From the NCBI GenBank assembly GCA_029553475.1, contig JAKPKV010000058.1:17300-81299 (forward strand): a stretch of 64,000 nt of DNA, given 5' to 3'. The DNA comes from Armatimonadota bacterium (lineage in GTDB: Bacteria; Armatimonadota; Hebobacteria; CAIYQO01). The translations under genes and the position numbers were made by a program. A model generated the notes under the pieces. The model searched no databases. It saw nothing but the letters and a program-made list of their open reading frames with translations, and was not told where the DNA came from. Below are positions 35,357-44,216 of this stretch, one piece after another (position 1 is the stretch's first letter; the number at the start of each line of letters is the position of its first letter).

Positions 35357-36077
35357 GAAACTGTTTTCAAAGTCTGCGTTGTCGGATCGCGCCGGGCTCT
35401 GGATAGTGGGTCTCATCGCCGTCACCGCCGCGCTAGTCGGTCTGCTCGCGCTGGCCGCGTACCAGCGCTCCCCCTCGCCGTTCACCACCGAGGTGCTGCA
35501 CGGTCCGGTGAATCTCGCGCGCAGCATCGAGCATCACCCGCTGAATATCGCGATCTTCCGGTTGGTCAACCATGCCCGTCATCCGCTGCTCGACTGGATC
35601 ACCGTCGGCATGACCACCATCCAGCTCGGCTGGATGCTGCCCGTCGTCTTCGCCCTCACCTGGCGCTTCCGGCAGGCGAAGCTGGCGCCGCTGGCCGTCG
35701 CGCTGCTGCTGGAGACCGCGCTGGTCATCATCGTGAAGAAAGCCTTCCCGCAGCCGCGGCCGGCGTTCCTCCTGGATGACGTGTACCTCGTTCGCCCGTA
35801 TTTCACCAATGCCTTCCCCTCGGGCGATGTCGCGCTGATGGCGGTGCTGGCCGCTATCCTCGCGCCGGGCGAGCGCCTGCCGCTGCGCGTGCTGCTCTGG
35901 GGCGGCGTGGCGCTCATCGCCTGGCAGCGCATGTATATCGGCGTCCACTTCCCGCTGGATTGCCTGGGGGGCATCGGCATCGGCATCATGGCCGCTGTAG
36001 TGGCTCGGCGCTGGCGGCAGCGCCGCCGGTCGCATACGCGGGAGCCGGCCGCGCCGACCCCCGCGCTGGATGCCTGA
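35349..36077 (+). CDS. PAP2-family membrane phosphatase
   Basis: A 242-residue protein with about six membrane helices. Phosphatase motifs: KKAFPQPRP (motif 1), PSGDVALM (motif 2) and RMYIGVHFPLDCLGG (motif 3, with the nucleophilic His and Asp). Motif 2 is normally PSGH; residue 160 here is Asp. Overlap with the upstream GT39-like gene implies coupled translation, and a joint role in polyprenyl-phosphate recycling or lipid modification is likely. The first codons (ATG ACT AAG AAA CTG TTT) contain a copy of the AGAAACTGTTTT motif found between other genes. Confidence 0.87.
   Translation: MTKKLFSKSALSDRAGLWIVGLIAVTAALVGLLALAAYQRSPSPFTTEVLHGPVNLARSIEHHPLNIAIFRLVNHARHPLLDWITVGMTTIQLGWMLPVVFALTWRFRQAKLAPLAVALLLETALVIIVKKAFPQPRPAFLLDDVYLVRPYFTNAFPSGDVALMAVLAAILAPGERLPLRVLLWGGVALIAWQRMYIGVHFPLDCLGGIGIGIMAAVVARRWRQRRRSHTREPAAPTPALDA
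35354..35370. repeat. Copy of the TNAGAAACTGTYTT motif at a gene junction
   Basis: TAAGAAACTGTTTTCAA shares its first 14 bases with the left end of the element at 12037. Here it supplies the stop codon of the GT39-like gene and codons 3-7 of the PAP2 gene. Confidence 0.45.
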
Positions 36078-36091
36078 CCCCTGGCCGTGGT

Positions 36092-39000
36092 TTATTCCCA
36101 GGCCTGCCAGTTGCGCCACACGGGCGGCTGCGGCAGCGCCGTCAGCTCGAAGCGGTGCTCGCCGGGCATCAGCGGCAGGATGGCCGTGCGCCCTGCCGTG
36201 CCGGGCGCATACGTCTGCCCGTCCAGCACATACATCGGCAGGCGGTCCAGCCCCGGCGGCTGCGTGAGGTTCAGGAAACGCCCCAGGCCGGCGTAGCGTC
36301 CGGTGACGCGGTCGGGATGGAACGTCACTTCATACGGGCCATCGCAGCCCCACGCCCGCAGCCGTTGATAGCTGATGGCATCGCCCTCCAGCATCTCGAA
36401 CCGCACGGTGTTCGCCGTCTCGTTGATGGTCACCCGCCCGCGCTTCCCCGTGAAGCGCACGCCATCCTGATCGAAGCTGATGGGCTCGGCGCTGTGGAAA
36501 GTGTAGACCACCTCGTCGCCGCGCGTCAGTTTCGTCACCCCCGGCTGCACCGCGTCCGCCCGGTCGGCAGGTTGCAGCTCGAGAAACGGCTTCTCCGCCA
36601 TGACGACGATGGTCCGCTTCGTCCACCCCTTCAGCGGCAGGATCCGCGTCGCGGGCACCGCGCTTTTGAGCGTCACGCCGCGATACGTCACTTCCCCCGG
36701 CCCTTCGGCGATGACCAGATGCACCGCGTCCGTATAGAAGCGCACGGCGCCGGCTTTCCCGGCGAAGCTGATGTCGCCGCCGGTGTAGGTGAACGGCCGG
36801 CGATTCAGGAAGATCACGTCCGTGCCTTCGCTCGTGACCACCTTCACCACGCCCTCGGCCAGCAGCGTATATTGCGGCAGCGCCTCGCCCGCCGCCTGGG
36901 GGTAGAGCACGGCCAGCACGTCCTGTCCGGCGGGAATGGGGCCGACGGCGCTGACGGCGAGCACTTCCTCGACAGAGATATTCGTGCCTTTGCCGCTGAC
37001 CACCGGCGATCCGGCATGCTGCCAGTTCATCGCGCCGCCGAAATAGAGCGGGCCGATCCGGGTTTCGTCACGGGTTTCCACCGTCACCGCCGCGGGCTGC
37101 AGGACGCGCACGTCGAGCGTCGGCCCATATGGGCTGGCATAGCGCAGGCCAGTGCCGGTGGCGGTCACCGCCTCCTTCTTCGCCGGATTGCGGAGGTACC
37201 ACCAGGTGGGCGGCAGCGCGCTGTTGCCCACGGCGTCAAAACTGTCGCGGAAGAGGAAATAATTCGGCCCGGCCGCCGACCGCCCCTTGAGAAAGGCGAT
37301 CTGCCGGGACCAGCGGGTCTGCCCGTACACCACGCCCCCGCGCAGATAATCGAGCGAATCGCCGAACCCGTACGCGTGAATGGCCGAGGTATCGTTCCAC
37401 CCCCCGCCGCGGTTCGTGCGGGCGCCCAGGCGGACGTGGCTGTACCAGCCGAACTCTTTATCGAGCGCGATATACGGGTCATGCTGGTGCAGGGGATAGG
37501 CGAACAGGTTCAGCGCGACCAGCGGCGCGCCTTTGCTGTAGAGCACGAAATCCCCCTGGTTGTTGTCGCAGTGGCTGATCATGTACCCCTGGCGATAGGA
37601 CAGATACGTCTCGTTCGGGTCGCCGGCATGGGCGCGCAGGGCGGCGCCGATGCCCGGAATCCACGCGCTGCGGAACATCGGCGGCACGTAATCCGCTTTC
37701 GCCCCGCTCATCAGGTCGGCATGCAGCACGCAGCGCTCGCTGAAACCGGCGTCGTGATGTTCCTGCATCGGGCGGCCGCCCTGGTCCCACGACCAGGCCA
37801 TCGCCGTCGCCAGCGCCGCGTCCTGGTCGCGGATCACCCCGGCGGCCGGCAGCCATTGCGTGGTGATGGCGGTGCCTTCGTGCCCCCACTCCGGCAGCAT
37901 GCGCGCCGCGAAGCGCGGGTCGCGCGGCGACAGGAGATACATCGGAAACGCCCCCACGTCGGCGGCTAAACGGGCGACCGAATCCGGCAGGCGATTCGCG
38001 CCTTTCAGCACGTTGGACGCCTGGATGAGATGCGGGGCGCTGGCCGCGTAATAGGAGAGCAGCTCGCTCCATCCGCCGCCCGGCGCGGTGTTCATCGCCA
38101 GCTTGTAGCGCGCGTAATCCGCGGAGACGTCCAGCCACGCCTTCGCCCGCGGGTGATCGGGGATCAGCGCCGCCGTGAAGGTGAGCCCCATGAAGCGGTT
38201 GATGGGCATATTCGGGTTGCCGAGATGCACCATCGCGCCGCGGGGGTTGAAATCCGGCTCGCTCATCACTTCGCAAGCCGCCGCCAGGTGCGCGCGAAAG
38301 GCCGTGCGCTGCTCCCCGGTCAGCCGGGCGCTGGCGAGCAGCTCATCGGCCGCGCCCGCCCACCCGCACATCTGCGCGTAGCGGAAGCTGCTGATCCACC
38401 CCTCGTTGCGCAGCGCGTGCACCGCCACGCCGTACGGGCCGCTCCAGCAACTGTTGTAGGTCAAGCCTTTCCAGAGCTGCGTATAGCGCGCTTCGTCATC
38501 GGTGAAGTAGAGGAATTTGTTCAATACCTCGCCGCCCGGATGCTCCGCCAGCTTCGGCTTCAACCGTTCCACATCCGCCTTGCTGAAGACCAGCCGGGGA
38601 TAAGTGACCGTCGGATCCTCCGGCCAGTCCAGCACCCAGTCCTTGTAATCATCCAGATTCACGTACCCCTCATAGCTGCGGAAGGCCAGCAGCGCATCAT
38701 GGTATTGCAGCGGCCCGGCGATCAGCGCCCACTGCCGCCGGATGAAGGTGAGCGGCTGGGCGGGGTCATATTCGCCGGTGTGCAGCAGGCTGTTCGGGTG
38801 CCGTGCGGCGATGAGCGGCCATTGCAGGGTGATATCGCCTTTCTCGTGCGTGAAGAACATGCCGTTGAAGGCGCTCACCGCCCCGCGCCAGTTGCCGGCA
38901 TGCATCGGCACGACGCCCACGAAGGGCACCGTGCCTTTCTCGGCGCCGGCGACAAGCTGGCGGCCGTCCACCAGCCCCAGGTAATAGGCGTTCGGATGCC

Positions 39001-39934
39001 AGGGGTACCAGACGGCGGTATCGCAGATCTTCGTGAATGGCGCGGTATAGGTGAGTCTGCGGCTGCCATAGTTGCGGTCGGCAAACGGTTTGGTGCTGAA
39101 GCCCACCGCCTGCATGCCGGCGTCGAATCCCTCGGCGCTGCCGCTCAACCGGCCTTCGTTCGTGCGCCAGTAGGCGGTATCCGGCTGCCAGCCGCCGCCG
39201 CTCAATGAGAAGATGGCGCGCAGCGCGTATTCATCGCCGTGTATCGTCAAATCGGACTGCTCGTCTACCCGCACCGCCGGGTCGCCGGCCTGCAGCCGCA
39301 GCGTGCACTGGTAATAGCCGCCGTTGTCGAAACGGTACTGCACACGCGCTTCGGCGAAGAGCGGGCCCTGTTCGCGCACGGCACAGGTGTAGCCGGTCAC
39401 CCTCGGCGCCGCCTCCGGATTCGCGGCGAAGAAGATGCTGCCGCCCGTCCAGGCGCCGGTGACCAACTTCACTCCCTGCAGCGGGCCGGGCACAGCGGTG
39501 ATGACGGTGGGGCCGATCTCCGCCGCGCCCTCGCGGGGCAGGCGCACGGCGGTGATGCCGTTGTCCAGGGTGAGGTGCGCATCGGCGCGGGTCACGGCCA
39601 CTGGCGCCGCCGGGGCTGCCGGCTTCTCCGCCAGCAGGCGATAGCGGTAGCCGCCGTTTTTCGCCAGCGAGGCGTAAAATGACACCCGCGCGGAGTTGAG
39701 CGAGCCGTCGGGATGCGTCACGACCCGCCAGAGCTGGCACGGCTGCTCGACGCCGTCGGCATCCACCAGCCGCACGGCATCCGGCCGCGCAATCCCGGCC
39801 TGCAACTCCAGCGGATAGGTCACCAGCGTCTTCGCCCACTCCAGCCCCAGGCGCTCTTCCGCCGCGAACGTCGCCACCGGCTCGGCGGCGAGCGCGAATC
39901 CCGCGCAGATCACCAGCAAGATCAGATAGCGCAT
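36092..39934 (-). CDS. Large secreted heparinase II/III-like protein (putative polysaccharide lyase)
   Basis: A 1280-residue exported protein with signal peptide MRYLILLVICAGFALA. The N-terminal ~420 residues are beta-rich. The segment PRLVFSKADVERLKPKLAEHPGG opens an alpha-helical toroid typical of heparinase II/III proteins. The C-terminal beta domain has SHCDNNQGDFVLYSKGAPLVALN, corresponding to the family's H..N..D-F motif, followed by FAYPLHQHDP. It is longer than standard PL12/PL15/PL21 lyases (~600-800 aa), mostly through the N-terminal extension. ATG 39934 follows AAGGAGAG. It is the second gene after a GDSL esterase (21-bp gap). It likely cleaves uronic-acid polysaccharides outside the cytoplasm; the substrate is not known. 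Confidence 0.75.
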   Translation of the reverse strand: MRYLILLVICAGFALAAEPVATFAAEERLGLEWAKTLVTYPLELQAGIARPDAVRLVDADGVEQPCQLWRVVTHPDGSLNSARVSFYASLAKNGGYRYRLLAEKPAAPAAPVAVTRADAHLTLDNGITAVRLPREGAAEIGPTVITAVPGPLQGVKLVTGAWTGGSIFFAANPEAAPRVTGYTCAVREQGPLFAEARVQYRFDNGGYYQCTLRLQAGDPAVRVDEQSDLTIHGDEYALRAIFSLSGGGWQPDTAYWRTNEGRLSGSAEGFDAGMQAVGFSTKPFADRNYGSRRLTYTAPFTKICDTAVWYPWHPNAYYLGLVDGRQLVAGAEKGTVPFVGVVPMHAGNWRGAVSAFNGMFFTHEKGDITLQWPLIAARHPNSLLHTGEYDPAQPLTFIRRQWALIAGPLQYHDALLAFRSYEGYVNLDDYKDWVLDWPEDPTVTYPRLVFSKADVERLKPKLAEHPGGEVLNKFLYFTDDEARYTQLWKGLTYNSCWSGPYGVAVHALRNEGWISSFRYAQMCGWAGAADELLASARLTGEQRTAFRAHLAAACEVMSEPDFNPRGAMVHLGNPNMPINRFMGLTFTAALIPDHPRAKAWLDVSADYARYKLAMNTAPGGGWSELLSYYAASAPHLIQASNVLKGANRLPDSVARLAADVGAFPMYLLSPRDPRFAARMLPEWGHEGTAITTQWLPAAGVIRDQDAALATAMAWSWDQGGRPMQEHHDAGFSERCVLHADLMSGAKADYVPPMFRSAWIPGIGAALRAHAGDPNETYLSYRQGYMISHCDNNQGDFVLYSKGAPLVALNLFAYPLHQHDPYIALDKEFGWYSHVRLGARTNRGGGWNDTSAIHAYGFGDSLDYLRGGVVYGQTRWSRQIAFLKGRSAAGPNYFLFRDSFDAVGNSALPPTWWYLRNPAKKEAVTATGTGLRYASPYGPTLDVRVLQPAAVTVETRDETRIGPLYFGGAMNWQHAGSPVVSGKGTNISVEEVLAVSAVGPIPAGQDVLAVLYPQAAGEALPQYTLLAEGVVKVVTSEGTDVIFLNRRPFTYTGGDISFAGKAGAVRFYTDAVHLVIAEGPGEVTYRGVTLKSAVPATRILPLKGWTKRTIVVMAEKPFLELQPADRADAVQPGVTKLTRGDEVVYTFHSAEPISFDQDGVRFTGKRGRVTINETANTVRFEMLEGDAISYQRLRAWGCDGPYEVTFHPDRVTGRYAGLGRFLNLTQPPGLDRLPMYVLDGQTYAPGTAGRTAILPLMPGEHRFELTALPQPPVWRNWQAWE

Positions 39935-39955
39935 GCTGCTCTCCTTCGTGGTTCG

Positions 39956-40993
39956 TTACCCTAACAACCGCCGCAGCACGGGCGCCATGCCCTGTGCGAT
40001 GCGCCAGAAACCGAGATCGGTGGGGTGTACGCCGTCCACGGTGCATTCCTCCCAATCCTCGCCAAGGAACGTGGAACCGTCGAGGAAATGCAGGTGCGTA
40101 TCGCCTTGCGCGCGGAGCGCCGCCACGGTGTCCTGTTGAAATGCTTTGCACGCCTCGCGCCCCTCCAGCGCGTCGGCATGCGCCAGCTCGTAGGAGAAGC
40201 GAATCTTCGTCACCACCAGGATGGGCACGGCGGGATGCGCCGCGCGCAGCGCGCCGATGAACGGTATCAGCGTCTCTTTCAGGCGCTCCAGGTGGGCATT
40301 CGCCTCGTAATCGAGCACGAAACACGCGGGATCCGCGATCTCCGCCATGCAGCGCGCCAGCGCCTCGTCGCCCCAGCCATTGCCGGAGAAGCCGAGGTTG
40401 ACCACTTCGCGGTTGAGCCAGCGGCTGAGCAGATTCGTATAGGCCATCCCCGGCCGGTTGGCGCACCCGCCCTGGGTGATGGAGGTGCCGTAGACCACGA
40501 TGGGCCGCGGGTCGGCAAACGGCGCGGGCGGCAGCACCCGCGCGCCCTCGTTCACCCCCACCTCCACCGCCGCCACCCCCTGGTAGAGCGGGAAGTTGAA
40601 GAGCACCGGGCGCACCCCCGCCTCCGGCAGCGTGAAGCGCCAGGTATACGCGCGGTCGGCGGGCGCGAACGCCGCGGTGCGGTAATAGCGCGGCGGGTCG
40701 CCCAGGTAACAATCAAACCCGCTCTGCCCGGTCGCCGGCATGTGGTACATCGCCGACGGCCCCGCCAGCTCTACCCGCAGCGCCAACGTGGTGGCATCGG
40801 TGCGGAAGCGAATCTGCCCGCCGGCGGTGTGGTTCGCCAGCTCATCCACGTCTTGTCGCAACGGCAGCGCCGGCGCCGTCGGCAGCCGGCGATACACCCT
40901 CTCTCGCCCAAACCAGGGAAACCCATGCAGCGCGAGCGCCCCATCGCCGGGCGCGCGCCAGCACAGTGCCGGTTCAGCCACCGTTGCAGTCAT
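39956..40993 (-). CDS. SGNH/GDSL-family hydrolase with N-terminal beta domain
   Basis: A 345-residue carbohydrate-esterase-like hydrolase. Block I is YGTSITQGG (about residue 170, nucleophile Ser), block III is GFSGNGWGD (oxyanion Asn), and block V is VDGVHPTDLG (Asp-x-x-His). The first ~150 residues form a beta-sandwich (IRFRTDATTLALRVEL, YTWRFTLPEAGVRPVLFNFPLYQGV) as in sialate or xylan acetylesterase-type proteins. ATG 40993 is used because GAGGAG lies seven bases upstream. No signal peptide is visible, which contrasts with the secreted partner encoded downstream. It probably removes acetyl groups from oligosaccharides. Confidence 0.87.
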   Translation of the reverse strand: MTATVAEPALCWRAPGDGALALHGFPWFGRERVYRRLPTAPALPLRQDVDELANHTAGGQIRFRTDATTLALRVELAGPSAMYHMPATGQSGFDCYLGDPPRYYRTAAFAPADRAYTWRFTLPEAGVRPVLFNFPLYQGVAAVEVGVNEGARVLPPAPFADPRPIVVYGTSITQGGCANRPGMAYTNLLSRWLNREVVNLGFSGNGWGDEALARCMAEIADPACFVLDYEANAHLERLKETLIPFIGALRAAHPAVPILVVTKIRFSYELAHADALEGREACKAFQQDTVAALRAQGDTHLHFLDGSTFLGEDWEECTVDGVHPTDLGFWRIAQGMAPVLRRLLG

Positions 40994-41158
40994 CGCGGGC
41001 TCCTCGTCAACGGCCAACAGCCGGATAAGCGTATAGCTTTGCCGGTACTATTCGCCGGAGATGTTGCATGCTCCTGCGCCCCCGGTGTCAAAGTGCGTTG
41101 CGTATAGGGAGAGGCTTACGCAATCGTATCGTCGAATGAGATGTAAACCTACCGTACC
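40994..41158. other. Divergent promoter region between the GDSL esterase gene and dinB
   Basis: 165 bp. On the minus strand a TATACG lies about 43 bases before the esterase start. I see no Shine-Dalgarno before dinB and no recognisable LexA operator of either the CTGT-N8-ACAG or GAAC-N4-GTTC type. Confidence 0.3.
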
Positions 41159-42349
41159 ATGCGCACCATCTTCCACATAGATATGGACGCCTTCTACGCC
41201 GCCGTCGAGACGCTGGATAATCCGGCGCTGGCGGGAAAGCCGGTGATCGTCGGCGGGCGCTCGCCGCGGTCGGTGGTGTCGGCAGCCTCGTACGAGGCGC
41301 GCAGATATGGCGTGCATTCCGCCATGCCGATGGCGCAGGCGCTGCGCCTCTGCCCGGAAGCGGTGGTCATCAGCGGGCGCATGAGCCGGTATCAGGACAT
41401 TTCCAACCGGGTGATGGCCATCTTCGTCACCTTCTCCCCCACCATCGAGCCGCTGTCGCTGGACGAAGCCTACCTGGAGATGACCCGCTGGCTGCCGCCG
41501 GGCGAGACGGCGGAGGAGACGGCGCGCCGCCTGCAGGCGACGGTGCGGTGCGAGACCGGCCTCACCTGCTCGGTGGGGGTGGCAAGCGGCAAGAGCGTGG
41601 CGAAGATCGCCTCTGAGCTGAAAAAGCCCTGCGGCCTGGTGGTGGTGCCGCCCGGCGGCGAGGCGGCCTTCCTCGCGCCGCTGCCCATCGGCGCGCTGCG
41701 CGGGGTGGGCGCCGTCACCGAAAAACGCCTGACGGGCTGGGGCATCCGCACCATCGGCGACCTGGCGGGCATGGAAGAAGCGGTGCTGCGCGCCGCCTTC
41801 GGCCGCGCCGGTCCCGACCTGCTGTGCATGGCCCGCGGCATTGACACCAGCCCGGTGATGCCGGAACACGACGCCCAGTCCCTCGGCCGGGAGACGACCT
41901 TCGCCACCGACGTGACCGACCGCGACGTGCTGGAGGCCACGCTGCTGGCGCTGGCGGATGATGTCGCCCGAAGCCTGCGCCGACACGGCATGGTCGCCGG
42001 CGGCGTCACGCTGAAGCTGCGCGACGGCGCCTTCGTCACCCGCACCCGCGCCCGCCAGCTCCCCGATCCCACCGACCTCGCCACCCCGCTCTACGCGACT
42101 GGGAAAGCTCTCCTCGACGGCTGCGCCCCCCTCAAGCCCACCCGCCTCATCGGCATCAGCGCCACCCACCTGACCCGCGACGCCGAACGCCAGCTCTCCC
42201 TGTTCGACGCGGGCGCAACCGCCAAACAGCGCAAACTCGCCGCCACCCTCGACGACATCCGCGCCCGCTTCGGCACAGACGCCGTCCAGCGCGCCCGCCT
42301 CATAAGACCGAAAGCGCAGGACCGCTCCGCGGACGACCCATTTGCATAA
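41159..42349 (+). CDS. dinB: DNA polymerase IV (Y-family translesion polymerase)
   Basis: A 396-residue Y-family polymerase. The catalytic carboxylates are in FHIDMDAFYAAVE (Asp8) and PLSLDEAYLEM. The fingers carry SAASYEARRYGVHSAMP, and helix-hairpin-helix motifs lie in LPIGALRGVGAVTEKRLTGWGIRTIGDLA. The little-finger domain follows, ending with a beta-clamp-binding peptide QLSLFD starting at residue 345. Length and motif spacing are normal. No strong Shine-Dalgarno precedes the ATG. It is followed by a hairpin and is convergent with araB. Expected to copy past damaged bases with low fidelity. Confidence 0.95.
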   Translation: MRTIFHIDMDAFYAAVETLDNPALAGKPVIVGGRSPRSVVSAASYEARRYGVHSAMPMAQALRLCPEAVVISGRMSRYQDISNRVMAIFVTFSPTIEPLSLDEAYLEMTRWLPPGETAEETARRLQATVRCETGLTCSVGVASGKSVAKIASELKKPCGLVVVPPGGEAAFLAPLPIGALRGVGAVTEKRLTGWGIRTIGDLAGMEEAVLRAAFGRAGPDLLCMARGIDTSPVMPEHDAQSLGRETTFATDVTDRDVLEATLLALADDVARSLRRHGMVAGGVTLKLRDGAFVTRTRARQLPDPTDLATPLYATGKALLDGCAPLKPTRLIGISATHLTRDAERQLSLFDAGATAKQRKLAATLDDIRARFGTDAVQRARLIRPKAQDRSADDPFA

Positions 42350-42351
42350 AA

Positions 42352-42377
42352 GCGCCCACCCCATGCGGAGTGGGCGC
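42352..42377 (+). terminator. Hairpin after dinB
   Basis: GCGCCCAC/GTGGGCGC form a perfect 8-bp stem with a 10-nt loop, starting three bases after the stop codon. No T-tract follows. Confidence 0.45.
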
Positions 42378-42391
42378 ATACGTTCACGAGC

Positions 42392-42451
42392 GCCGGTTAA
42401 AAATGGTGACAATCACCCCCAATAATGCGTGACGGTTACCATTTTTCCGGC
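42392..42451 (-). terminator. A/T-flanked inverted repeat, probable terminator for araB
   Basis: AAAAATGGT (42399-42407) pairs with ACCATTTTT (42438-42446), extended by GCCGG/CCGGC at the ends. It abuts the araB stop codon. Read on the minus strand the far arm ends in a T5 run, consistent with termination of araB. Confidence 0.5.
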
Positions 42452-44125
42452 TTACGCCACCCCCGCCCCGCGCGCCGCGTCGCGAATCGCCAGCAGCGCC
42501 TTCATCACGTCGCGCAGGTCGTCGGCGCCCGCCACGCCGAAGCTATCATGCACGCGCTTGTAGAGGGCGAAGAGCCGGGTATACACGGCCTGATTCGCCG
42601 GGATCGGCGTGAAGATGCGCGCCTGCACGCCGGTCATCGCCGCGGCCGCGGCGCCGAAGTCGGCGTAGGCGCCCGCCGCGACCGCGCCGGCGATGGCCGC
42701 GCCCAGCGCGCAGGTCTGCGCGCTGCGCGAGATGGCCAGCGGGCGGCCCATCACGTCGGCGTAAATCTGCATCACCAGCGGGTTCTTCGCGGAGATGCCG
42801 CCGCAGTTGATGATCTGCTCGACCGCCATGCCGTATTCCTCAAAGCGCTCCATGATGATGCGCGCGCCGAAGGCGGTGGCCTCCACCCAGGCGCGGTAGA
42901 GCTCCGCCGGGGTGGTCTGCAAGGTGAGGCCGAGTACCAGCCCGGTGAGGCGCTGGTCCACCAGAATGGTGCGGTTGCCGTTGTGCCAGTCCAGCGCCAG
43001 CAGGCCGCTCTCGCCAGGGGCGAGTTTCGCCGCGCCGTCGGTCAGTTCCACGTGCCCCTGCCCGCCCGGCTGCAGGTAATTGACGAACCAGTTGAAGATG
43101 TCGCCCACCGCCGACTGCCCGGCCTCCAGCCCGTAGCAGCCCGGCAGGATGGACTCCGGCACGATGCCGCACAGGCCGGGGATATCCGGCAGGTCGGCCG
43201 CCAGCGGCGCCACCATCATGTCGCAGGTGGAGGTGCCGATGATCTTCACCAGCACGCCGGGCGCGATGCCGCTGCCCACGCCGCCCAGGTGCGCGTCGAA
43301 GGCGCCCACCGACACGGGAATGCCCGCCGGCAGGCCGGTCTTCGCCGCCCACTCGGCGCTCAACGCGCCCGCGGCCTGGCCGACCGCGTAGGCGACGTTC
43401 GGCAGCGACGCGCGCACGCGCACCAGCGCCGGGTCCAGCGCAGCGAGGAACTCGGCATCGGGATAGCCGCCCCACGCCGGGTGGAACATCGCCTTGTGCC
43501 CGGCGGCGCAGATGCCGCGCTTGATCGCGCCCGGCGCATCGCTGCCGCAGAGCACCGCCGGCAGCCAGTCGGCGTGCTCCACCCAGGTATAGGCCGCGGC
43601 AAAGACCTCCGGGTTAGCGCGCAGGCAGCGCAGGATTTTCGCCCAGAACCACTCGGCGCTGTAGGTGCCGCCGCATTTCGCCAGGTACTGTGGGCGCATC
43701 TCGGCGGCTTTCGCGGTGATCTCCACTGCTTCCGCGTGGCCGGTGTGGTCCTTCCACAGGTACGCCATCGCCCCCAGCTCATCGGCGAACTCCGCCTTCA
43801 GCGCCAGCGGCGTACCCTCCGCGTCCACCGGAATGGGGGTGGAGCCGGTGGTATCCACGCCCAGGCCGATCACCTGCGCCGGCGAGAAACCCGGCACCGC
43901 CCGCGCCTGCGCCAGCACGTCGGTGATCACCGCCACCGCGCCATCCAGGTAATCGCGCGGATGCTGGCGCGCCAGGTCCGGATCGCGCGGGTCCAGCAGA
44001 ATCCCCATCTCCCCGTGCGGGTAGTTATAGACGCTGGTCGCGATCTCCGCGCCTGTGCCCACTTCCACTAGCAGCGCCCGCACCGAATTGGTGCCGTAAT
44101 CCAGCCCGATGGTATACTGCGGCAT
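42452..44125 (-). CDS. araB: L-ribulokinase (FGGY family)
   Basis: A 557-residue FGGY carbohydrate kinase with the AraB-specific features: IGLDYGTNSVRALLV (phosphate 1 motif), VIGLGVDTTGSTP, YLWKDHTGHAEA, and the C-terminal INCGGISAKNPLVMQIYADVMGRP. The length matches AraB (~560 aa). It phosphorylates L-ribulose in arabinose catabolism. The gene follows the isomerase by 91 bp on the same strand. No araD or regulator is adjacent, so the pathway is completed elsewhere or differs. Confidence 0.92.
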   Translation of the reverse strand: MPQYTIGLDYGTNSVRALLVEVGTGAEIATSVYNYPHGEMGILLDPRDPDLARQHPRDYLDGAVAVITDVLAQARAVPGFSPAQVIGLGVDTTGSTPIPVDAEGTPLALKAEFADELGAMAYLWKDHTGHAEAVEITAKAAEMRPQYLAKCGGTYSAEWFWAKILRCLRANPEVFAAAYTWVEHADWLPAVLCGSDAPGAIKRGICAAGHKAMFHPAWGGYPDAEFLAALDPALVRVRASLPNVAYAVGQAAGALSAEWAAKTGLPAGIPVSVGAFDAHLGGVGSGIAPGVLVKIIGTSTCDMMVAPLAADLPDIPGLCGIVPESILPGCYGLEAGQSAVGDIFNWFVNYLQPGGQGHVELTDGAAKLAPGESGLLALDWHNGNRTILVDQRLTGLVLGLTLQTTPAELYRAWVEATAFGARIIMERFEEYGMAVEQIINCGGISAKNPLVMQIYADVMGRPLAISRSAQTCALGAAIAGAVAAGAYADFGAAAAAMTGVQARIFTPIPANQAVYTRLFALYKRVHDSFGVAGADDLRDVMKALLAIRDAARGAGVA

Positions 44126-44216
44126 GGTCAGTACCTTTCACTCCAAATCGTACGCGTACTCAAAAGCCTCTTCGCGCCTTCCCGACTTCCTGTCTTCGTG
44201 CTTCCCCGCACAGCGC

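Noticed and set aside
35960..37969. 669-codon plus-strand frame overlapping PAP2 and opposite the heparinase-like gene
   Set aside because: Composition artefact of high GC; no domain and conflicts with two supported genes.
41018..41158. LexA/SOS operator upstream of dinB
   Set aside because: No CTGT-N8-ACAG or GAAC-N4-GTTC type site could be found by eye.
42425..44071. 548-codon plus-strand frame opposite araB
   Set aside because: Antisense to a well-conserved kinase; no independent evidence.
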